A stretch of 6,192 nt of DNA from an uncultured Chloroflexota bacterium (GTDB lineage Bacteria > Chloroflexota > Limnocylindria > Limnocylindrales > Limnocylindraceae), in assembly GCA_937864085.1 (NCBI GenBank), contig CALMIH010000001.1, forward strand, positions 1-6,192, in the 5' to 3' direction. A program made the translations under genes and the position numbers. Position 1 is the first letter of the stretch. Every line of letters starts with the position of its first letter. The notes under the pieces were generated by a model, which saw only the letters and a program-made list of their open reading frames with translations, was not told the DNA's origin and made no database searches. Shown in pieces: positions 1 to 3,803 of the stretch.

Positions 1-306
1 CAACTTGAGGCCGAAGGCGAGATTCTCCTTTACCGTCATGTGCGGGTAGAGGGCGTAGCTCTGGAAGACCATCGCAATGTCGCGATCCTTCGGCGCCTTG
101 TCGTTCACCACCACGTCGCCGATCTTCAGCGTGCCGCCGGTGATGTCTTCAAGCCCGGCGATCATGCGCAGAGAAGTGGTCTTGCCGCAGCCAGACGGTC
201 CAACGAGGACCATGAACTCGCCGTCCACAATATTGAGTGAGAGGTTGTCGACGGCGAGCACCTCGCCGTACTTCTTCGTCACGCCTTCAAAGGTCACCGT
301 TGACAT
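1..306 (-). CDS. Sugar ABC transporter ATP-binding protein, UgpC/MsmX/MalK type (partial, 3' end outside window)
   Basis: This is the N-terminal 102 residues of a cytoplasmic ABC ATPase that would power a carbohydrate importer. The gene continues past base 1; family members are usually about 360-370 residues, so the signature, Walker B and C-terminal regulatory domain are not visible. Seen: the Walker A loop GPSGCGKTT at residues 36-44, then AMVFQSYALYPHMTV with the Q-loop glutamine at residue 82, followed by ENLAFGLKL. That wording is typical of the UgpC/MsmX/MalK branch. The start is an ATG at 304-306 with a strong AAGGAGGG ribosome binding site about 6 bases upstream. The gene lies 147 bp downstream of the SIS-domain sugar-phosphate gene on the same strand, which fits sugar or amino-sugar uptake. 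ATPases of this type often serve several transporters, so the substrate cannot be read from this fragment. Confidence 0.95.
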   Translation of the reverse strand, partial: MSTVTFEGVTKKYGEVLAVDNLSLNIVDGEFMVLVGPSGCGKTTSLRMIAGLEDITGGTLKIGDVVVNDKAPKDRDIAMVFQSYALYPHMTVKENLAFGLKL

Positions 307-328
307 GTTGTCCCTCCTTCGCTGGCTG

Positions 329-366
329 GCCCCTCTATGGGGGCATCCTGCCGCGCGCGGAGTCTA
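329..366 (-). promoter_or_regulatory. Possible promoter and leader hairpin for the sugar ABC ATPase
   Basis: On the minus strand TAGACT (bases 366-361) resembles a -10 box, but there is no convincing -35 hexamer 16-18 bp upstream. Between it and the ATPase ribosome binding site, GCCCC and GGGGC (329-333 and 340-344) form a 5-bp stem with a 6-base loop. A short perfect palindrome, CCGCGCGCGG, lies at 351-360. The ATPase may therefore have its own promoter and structured leader instead of depending only on read-through from the SIS gene. The evidence is motif-level and weak. Confidence 0.2.
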
Positions 367-434
367 TCAATGGGGCGAGGGCTTGCTGCTACCCGTTCCG
401 CTCGATGGCACCGCTCGCGGCACGCCTCGCCGAA

Positions 435-453
435 CCCCTCTTCTCACGAGGGG
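435..453 (-). terminator. Weak stem-loop just after the SIS-domain gene
   Basis: CCCCTC and GAGGGG pair perfectly (435-440 with 448-453) around a 7-base loop. The stem begins directly after the stop codon of the SIS-domain gene. No run of T follows on the minus strand, so it may be a partial terminator or an mRNA 3'-end stabiliser; transcription may continue into the ABC ATPase gene. Confidence 0.3.
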
Positions 454-1515
454 CTAGAGGGTCTTGGTGACCTTGGTGAGGCCCTGGGGGGCATCGGGGT
501 TGAGGCCGCGGCCCGTGGCAACCGCCTCAATAATCGCCAGGCCAGCGATCGCTGTGACGGGGGTACAGAGGGGGCCACTCGGACCCTTTGGCAGCGCGAG
601 CTCTTCGAGCGGTGCCACTCCGCGACTCCCGGCGGTACCACTGTGTACCAGCAACATCGGGGTGTTTACTGCACGGAGTCGCTCAAGACTGCCGTTAATG
701 CTCTTCTCCGTCGCTGGATCCGTTGAGAGGACGATCGTTGGTACCTCTGCATTTGCTGAGGCGATCGGTCCGTGCAGTAGGTCAGCGGCAGAGTAGCCAT
801 CGGCGAACATTGCTGTGGTCTCGCGCAACTTCAGAGCGAGCTCCAGCGCGTTCGGATACTCGAAGCCGCGTCCAACTACCAGCGCGCGATTGCCGTGCAG
901 CAGTGCGCCAAAGACTGGCGCGTCAGCGGCACTCGCAATCCACGAAGATGCGGCATCAAGTGAAGCCTGCATCCGCGCGGAGAGCGCCTCAATCTCGTTC
1001 GCCCATGCAGCATCACGCCCAACGGCGCGCGCTGCAGCGGCAGCGATGAGCGCCACACTGATCAGCTCAGCGATGTAGGTCTTGGTTGCCGCAACGGCGC
1101 GCTCTGGTCCGGCGTCAAGATAGGCGGTGGCATCTGCCGCCGCAGCGAGTCCAGAGTTCGCGTCATTGGTGAGCGCAATGCTGTATGCGCCACGCCGCTT
1201 CGCCGACTCAACAAGGGCGATCATGTCAGGGCCAGCGCCAGACTGACTGAAGGCGAGGAGTGCACTCTGCGGCGACGCGCTCTCAATGCCGTACTGCGTC
1301 AGTAGGCTCGCCGCGGCGAGTGCTACCGGAACGCCGAGTGCATGCTCAAGGAGGTAGCGGGCATAGATCGCGGCGTGATCGCTCGTGCCTCGGCCGGCGA
1401 CCACGATCACCGCCGGGTTGCGCCGCGCCAGCTCCGTGCCAATCGCTTCGAATCGAGCCCGGTCAGCGATCAGGCGTGTGGCAACGCTGACCGACTCGGC
1501 GATCTCGCTGCGCAT
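454..1515 (-). CDS. SIS-domain sugar-phosphate deaminase/isomerase, NagB-II type (GlmS isomerase-half homolog)
   Basis: A cytoplasmic protein of 353 residues equivalent to the C-terminal half of GlmS without the glutamine amidotransferase domain. The first SIS domain has GRGTSDHAA (41-49), SQSGAGPDM (90-98) and GPERAVAATKTY (136-147). The second has GRGFEYPNALELALKLRET (215-233) and LLHGP (246-250). Aligned to E. coli GlmS, the catalytic residues appear retained: E232 for Glu488, H248 for His504 (the same 16-residue spacing) and K348 in the C-terminal tail for Lys603. The ending NPDAPQGLTKVTKTL resembles NagB-II enzymes, which convert glucosamine-6-phosphate to fructose-6-phosphate and ammonia. 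Related deglycases such as FrlB, or AgaS-like proteins, remain possible. I chose the ATG at 1515 because MRSEIAESV is the family's usual N-terminus and GGGAGGCGAAGGG lies upstream; an in-frame GTG at 1545 would add ten atypical residues. Neighbouring sugar ABC ATPase on the same strand supports a catabolic role. Confidence 0.88.
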   Translation of the reverse strand: MRSEIAESVSVATRLIADRARFEAIGTELARRNPAVIVVAGRGTSDHAAIYARYLLEHALGVPVALAAASLLTQYGIESASPQSALLAFSQSGAGPDMIALVESAKRRGAYSIALTNDANSGLAAAADATAYLDAGPERAVAATKTYIAELISVALIAAAAARAVGRDAAWANEIEALSARMQASLDAASSWIASAADAPVFGALLHGNRALVVGRGFEYPNALELALKLRETTAMFADGYSAADLLHGPIASANAEVPTIVLSTDPATEKSINGSLERLRAVNTPMLLVHSGTAGSRGVAPLEELALPKGPSGPLCTPVTAIAGLAIIEAVATGRGLNPDAPQGLTKVTKTL

Positions 1516-1561
1516 GATCGCCCCGTTCCCTTCGCCTCCCGCCACGTGCCCCCCAATCGTT

Positions 1562-1593
1562 CGGTGGGTGCCCCACCGCTCTCCGCGAGGCTA
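1562..1593 (-). promoter_or_regulatory. Candidate promoter and operator/leader hairpin for the SIS-domain gene
   Basis: CGGTGGG and CCCACCG (1562-1568 and 1572-1578) form a perfect 7-bp inverted repeat with a 3-base spacer, about 47 bp upstream of the chosen ATG. Just upstream on the minus strand, TGCTAGCCT (bases 1596-1588) contains a -10-like TAGCCT with the extended TG; no good -35 box is seen. If that is the promoter, the inverted repeat sits at the start of the transcript and could be a repressor site or a 5'-leader hairpin. The repeat is directly visible; the role is inferred. Confidence 0.35.
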
Positions 1594-1646
1594 GCACCAC
1601 GACCCCAGCCGGGAACCCCGTCTGCACGCGTGGCGTTAGGGTGGTG

Positions 1647-1663
1647 AGGCACACCTCGTGCCT
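1647..1663. repeat. Short inverted repeat in the divergent intergenic region
   Basis: AGGCAC and GTGCCT (1647-1652 and 1658-1663) pair perfectly around ACCTC. It lies midway in the 226-bp region between the divergently transcribed SIS-domain and META-domain genes, so it could be a regulator binding site for either. At 6 bp per arm in GC-rich DNA, chance occurrence is possible. Confidence 0.25.
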
Positions 1664-1691
1664 GAAGGGCTCCTCTGCGGGCTAGGTGAAG

Positions 1692-1724
1692 CGCCCAGAT
1701 GGGTGTATGACGCCCAGACGGGCG
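1692..1724 (+). repeat. Two tandem 14-bp palindromes upstream of the META-domain gene (candidate operator)
   Basis: Two copies of a 14-base unit, CGCCCAGAtGGGtG (1692-1705) and CGCCCAGAcGGGcG (1711-1724), are separated by TATGA, giving a 19-bp period. They match at 12 of 14 positions, and each is itself an inverted repeat around a 4-base centre. The second copy is a perfect 5-bp stem; the first keeps pairing through one G-U. The two differences are C/T changes, one in the loop and one in the stem. The -10-like TATGAC (1706-1711) lies between the copies, and the start codon follows 17 bases later with a purine-rich AAGGGAAGGGG between. Placement suits a dimeric repressor or paired leader hairpins. 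Function is inferred. Confidence 0.45.
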
Positions 1725-1741
1725 AAGGGAAGGGGCTCTAG

Positions 1742-2716
1742 ATGCGAAAGCGACTCCTCACCGTCCTCGTGGCACTCAGCCTCTTTGGGGTGATCTACCC
1801 AACCACGGCGGTCCGTGCCGTCTCGGACGACCCATGCGCCCCAGCTGAAGATGGCAGCGTCCCAGAGATGTGCCAGGGGGGTATCGCCTTCCCTGAGATG
1901 GGCGGCGGCTTCTTCTTCTCCGCAGAGTTCACGCAGCTCGTTACCGCTGGTGAACTCTCTCGAGCCCTCTTTAACGTAGAGAGCGGCAGCATCACCTTTT
2001 CTGACGGCGACCTGAGCGCCAGCGTTGGATGTAACAACGTGTTTGGCGCTGCGGAGCTAACCCTTGGTAACTTGAGCGCGGGTGTGCCGGACACGCTCGT
2101 TCTTACCGGTCCGCTCGCTTCGACTAAGATGTACTGCGACGGCCTGATGGAGGCGGAAGCGGCGCTGATCAGCATTCTTGAGGGCGAGTTCCTCTCGCTT
2201 GTTGGTGACGGAATCACGAGCTCCAACGGCATCATCCGCATTGAGGGTGGCGTGCCGATTGCGATGGCTGATGTAGTTACACCTCAATATCCACCATTCA
2301 TGATCCAGATTGACGGAACCAACTACGACGTCGCAAGCGGCTACGTCATCATTGATGGCGACCAACTCAGTGCATCAGTCGGATGCAACACACTTGGCGG
2401 GGGAGTTTTGGTTGATGGGGACACCCTCACGCTTGATGGCCCGCTTATCTCCACGATGATGTACTGCGAGGGCCTGATGGACGCAGAGGCTGCCCTCGCT
2501 ACGGTCTTGCAGGGGGAGAACCTGACGTGGGTCAGCCAATTCGAGCTGCGCAGTGATGCCGGTGCGGTGATCTTCGCCGCACTCTGTGGCGACTGCGTGA
2601 CGCCACCTAGTGAACCGAGCGACCCAACGGGACTCGCGCTCGCCGTGATGTTGCTCTTCGCCCCGATCGGTTCGGCGGCAGTTGCACTCTCCCGAGGACT
2701 CGCAACGAAGAACTGA
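1742..2716 (+). CDS. Secreted, membrane-anchored protein with two tandem META (HslJ-like) domains
   Basis: A 324-residue protein with an export signal (MRKR, hydrophobic stretch about 5-20, likely cleavage after AVRA at 26), two META domains and a C-terminal hydrophobic segment (about 297-316) followed by SRGLATKN, a probable membrane anchor. Repeat 1 (about 63-158) has LSASVGCN at 91-98 and PLASTKMYC at 124-132. Repeat 2 (about 185-272) has LSASVGCN at 209-216 and PLISTMMYC at 234-242. Each contains the META pattern of GCN followed by the (S/T)xMxC-xG-LMxAExAL motif, with one cysteine in each part (C97/C132 and C215/C242) that could form a disulfide outside the cell. The interval between the cysteines is 35 residues in repeat 1 and 27 in repeat 2. 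C282 and C285 (CGDC) lie just before the anchor. META proteins such as HslJ are linked to stress or novobiocin resistance in E. coli, but the biochemical role is unknown. Start: ATG at 1742 with AAGGGG upstream. The gene looks monocistronic. Confidence 0.85.
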   Translation: MRKRLLTVLVALSLFGVIYPTTAVRAVSDDPCAPAEDGSVPEMCQGGIAFPEMGGGFFFSAEFTQLVTAGELSRALFNVESGSITFSDGDLSASVGCNNVFGAAELTLGNLSAGVPDTLVLTGPLASTKMYCDGLMEAEAALISILEGEFLSLVGDGITSSNGIIRIEGGVPIAMADVVTPQYPPFMIQIDGTNYDVASGYVIIDGDQLSASVGCNTLGGGVLVDGDTLTLDGPLISTMMYCEGLMDAEAALATVLQGENLTWVSQFELRSDAGAVIFAALCGDCVTPPSEPSDPTGLALAVMLLFAPIGSAAVALSRGLATKN

Positions 2717-2743
2717 GCTGCGTTAGCGGACGCAAATCTGAGT

Positions 2744-2781
2744 GAAGAGGGGGCGCTGCGCTAGGTGCGCGGCGCCTCTTC
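2744..2781 (+). terminator. Strong stem-loop terminator after the META-domain gene
   Basis: Starting 27 bases after the stop codon, GAAGAGG (2744-2750) pairs with CCTCTTC (2775-2781). The stem continues inward as CGC with GCG, a T-G wobble, and GCGC with GCGC, around the loop TAGGT (2762-2766), with a GGG bulge at 2751-2753. That gives about 15 pairs. Only a loose T-rich stretch (TTCTGCTGT) follows, so it is not a textbook U-tract terminator, but in GC-rich bacteria such stems commonly end transcripts. Confidence 0.7.
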
Positions 2782-2903
2782 TGCTGTATGCAGGTCTTTT
2801 GCCTGTTCAGATCACTATGGGGGCTGCCAATTAGAGCCTCCTGTGAGGTAGATGAGAAGGCCTTAAGGAATCGCGCGCTCACAAGGGGGCGCCAGAGTTT
2901 GGG
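2782..2903. other. Intergenic stretch with no identifiable gene
   Basis: Between the META terminator and the 3' end of tRNA-His I see no coding sequence. It contains an 8-bp palindrome CCTTAAGG (2861-2868), a 4-bp hairpin CCTC-CTGT-GAGG (2837-2848) and a CAGG/CCTG pair at 2791-2805. None is strong enough to name, and no clear terminator for the tRNA is visible. Confidence 0.4.
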
Positions 2904-2979
2904 TGGGGTGGCCAGAGGGAATTGAACCCTCATCTGCGGCTCCACAAACCACGGTCCTAACCATTGAACGATGGCCACC
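2904..2979 (-). tRNA. tRNA-His (anticodon GTG)
   Basis: A complete cloverleaf reads on the minus strand. The acceptor stem is GTGGCCA (2978-2972) with TGGCCAC (2914-2908). The D stem is GTTC with GGAC around AATGGTTA. The anticodon stem is GTGGT with GCCGC (two G-U pairs) around loop TTGTGGA, giving anticodon GTG. The variable loop is AGAT, and the T arm is GAGGG-TTCAATT-CCCTC. Two histidine identity marks are encoded: an extra 5' G (position -1, base 2979) opposite the discriminator C73 (base 2907). The 3' CCA is also encoded (2906-2904). The tRNA charges histidine for CAC and CAT codons. It stands alone, divergent from bioY. Confidence 0.97.
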
Positions 2980-2991
2980 ATGCCCAGGGGC

Positions 2992-2997
2992 AGTATG
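2992..2997 (-). promoter_or_regulatory. Possible -10 box for tRNA-His
   Basis: On the minus strand CATACT lies 12 bases upstream of the G-1 of tRNA-His, so transcription would start about 5-6 bases before the tRNA. Position and sequence suit a -10 element, but no good -35 box stands at the usual distance. Confidence 0.3.
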
Positions 2998-3026
2998 CCG
3001 CATCTCTGGCAGTCAGCCCACGAGGA

Positions 3027-3058
3027 GGGGCGTCAGCACGCTCCCTGCGGGGTAGAAT
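3027..3058 (+). promoter_or_regulatory. Probable bioY promoter (-10 TAGAAT) with an overlapping inverted repeat
   Basis: TAGAAT at 3053-3058 matches the TATAAT consensus at five of six positions and lies 28 bases before the bioY ATG, giving a leader of roughly 20 bases. The -35 position (about 3030-3035, GCGTCA) is a poor match. An inverted repeat covers that position: GGGGCGT (3027-3033) with ACGCTCC (3038-3044), loop CAGC, one G-T pair. It could be a binding site for a biotin-responsive or other regulator. It does not look like a classical BirA operator (TTGTAAACC-N14/16-GGTTTACAA), and I see no known riboswitch in the short leader. Confidence 0.4.
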
Positions 3059-3085
3059 CAGTTCAGCAGAGAGAGGGAGGTCGTT

Positions 3086-3772
3086 ATGCAGATCAGGCGA
3101 TCAATGCCAGCGGTGGCGCGGATTCCGGCGGCGGAGCACGGCGTGACGCTCGGCGACTTCTTCTTCCCCGTCTTCCTTGGCGAGCGCCTCGGTGCGCGAC
3201 TGCAAGGGCTCGCCCTCGCCGTCGTTGGCGCGCTGATCATTGGTGCGGCCGCGCAGGTAGTCATCCCGCTCCCTGGCACACCAGTCCCGATCACGGGACA
3301 GACCTTCGGCGTTCTTCTCGTTGGCGCGGCGCTCGGTGCCCGACGCAGCGTGGCATCGCTCGGCCTCTATCTGGCGCTCGGCGTGATCGGCGCACCACTC
3401 TTCAAGTCTGGCGGTCACGGAATCGAGCAGTTTGCGGTCAGTGGGGCTGACGGCGCACTCGCGCTGGCGCCAACTGGCGGCTATCTCATCGGCATGTTCT
3501 TCGCTGCTTGGCTTGTTGGGCGACTCGCCGACCTCGGCTGGGATCGCAGCGTGGTCGGCACCGTTGGCGCGATGCTGATCGGCAACCTCATCATCTATGC
3601 GTTCGGTGTGAGCTGGCTCTCTGCTGCACTGCAGATCGGCCTCGGCGACGCCATTGGCAAGGGGGCGACACCGTTCCTCATTGGCGATGCGATCAAGATC
3701 GCGCTCGCAGCCGGGATCTTCCCGAGCGCTTGGTGGTACGTCAACAACGGCCGCAGCGCCGGCCCGCGCTGA
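3086..3772 (+). CDS. bioY: BioY-family biotin transporter (ECF transporter substrate-binding S component)
   Basis: A 228-residue integral membrane protein that binds biotin for uptake, normally with the EcfT/BioN and EcfA/BioM subunits, which are not in this window. The first 40 residues are polar to amphipathic, longer than in many BioY proteins. About six membrane segments follow, near 41-60, 72-86, 89-104, 130-147, 155-176 and 196-217. BioY hallmarks are visible: PGTPVPITGQTFGVLL (63-78), GAALGARRS (80-88), LYLALGVIGAPLF (94-106), APTGGYLIG (128-136) and the terminal PFLIGDAIKIALAA (196-209), with the family's conserved Asp and Lys (D201, K204). Start: ATG at 3086 with GGGAGG about five bases upstream; the in-frame ATG at 3104 lacks such a site. 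It is probably co-transcribed with the sugar kinase 31 bp downstream. BioY may use a shared ECF module elsewhere or act alone, as some are reported to do. Confidence 0.93.
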   Translation: MQIRRSMPAVARIPAAEHGVTLGDFFFPVFLGERLGARLQGLALAVVGALIIGAAAQVVIPLPGTPVPITGQTFGVLLVGAALGARRSVASLGLYLALGVIGAPLFKSGGHGIEQFAVSGADGALALAPTGGYLIGMFFAAWLVGRLADLGWDRSVVGTVGAMLIGNLIIYAFGVSWLSAALQIGLGDAIGKGATPFLIGDAIKIALAAGIFPSAWWYVNNGRSAGPR

Positions 3773-3798
3773 GCCATAGCGCCCTCCGCGCGGTGGCT
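3772..3798 (+). promoter_or_regulatory. Intercistronic hairpin covering the kinase ribosome binding site
   Basis: Beginning on the last base of the bioY stop codon, AGCCA (3772-3776) pairs with TGGCT (3794-3798) and GCGC (3779-3782) pairs with GCGC (3788-3791), with a TA/GG internal mismatch and a CCTCC loop (3783-3787). The only Shine-Dalgarno-like sequence for the kinase, GGTGG (3792-3796), lies inside the descending strand. Ribosomes finishing bioY would reach the base of this stem, so translation of the kinase may be coupled to bioY. The structure is visible; the mechanism is inferred. Confidence 0.4.
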
Positions 3799-3803
3799 GC
3801 GCA

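Noticed and set aside
77..726. Overlapping plus-strand frames of 126 and 129 codons.
   Set aside because: They are antisense to the sugar ABC ATPase and SIS gene and have Arg/Pro-rich translations typical of shadow frames.
1516..1545. Extension of the SIS-domain protein to an upstream GTG.
   Set aside because: The ten extra residues (MAGGEGNGAI) are encoded by the purine-rich ribosome binding region of the downstream ATG, and the family normally starts near MRSEIAE.
1795..2241. A 148-codon minus-strand frame within the META gene.
   Set aside because: It lies antisense to a gene with a signal peptide and duplicated domain motifs, and it has no ribosome binding site or motif of its own.
2782..2903. 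A small RNA or a second tRNA next to tRNA-His.
   Set aside because: No cloverleaf, T-arm motif or strong stem is present; only 4-bp hairpins and one 8-bp palindrome.
2607..2981. A 124-codon minus-strand frame starting MVAIVQWLGPWFVEPQ.
   Set aside because: Its first part is a translation through tRNA-His and the rest is antisense to the META gene and terminator, so it is not a protein gene.
3040..3085. A biotin riboswitch or a classical BirA operator before bioY.
   Set aside because: The leader is only about 20 bases and no TTGTAAACC/GGTTTACAA pair is present.
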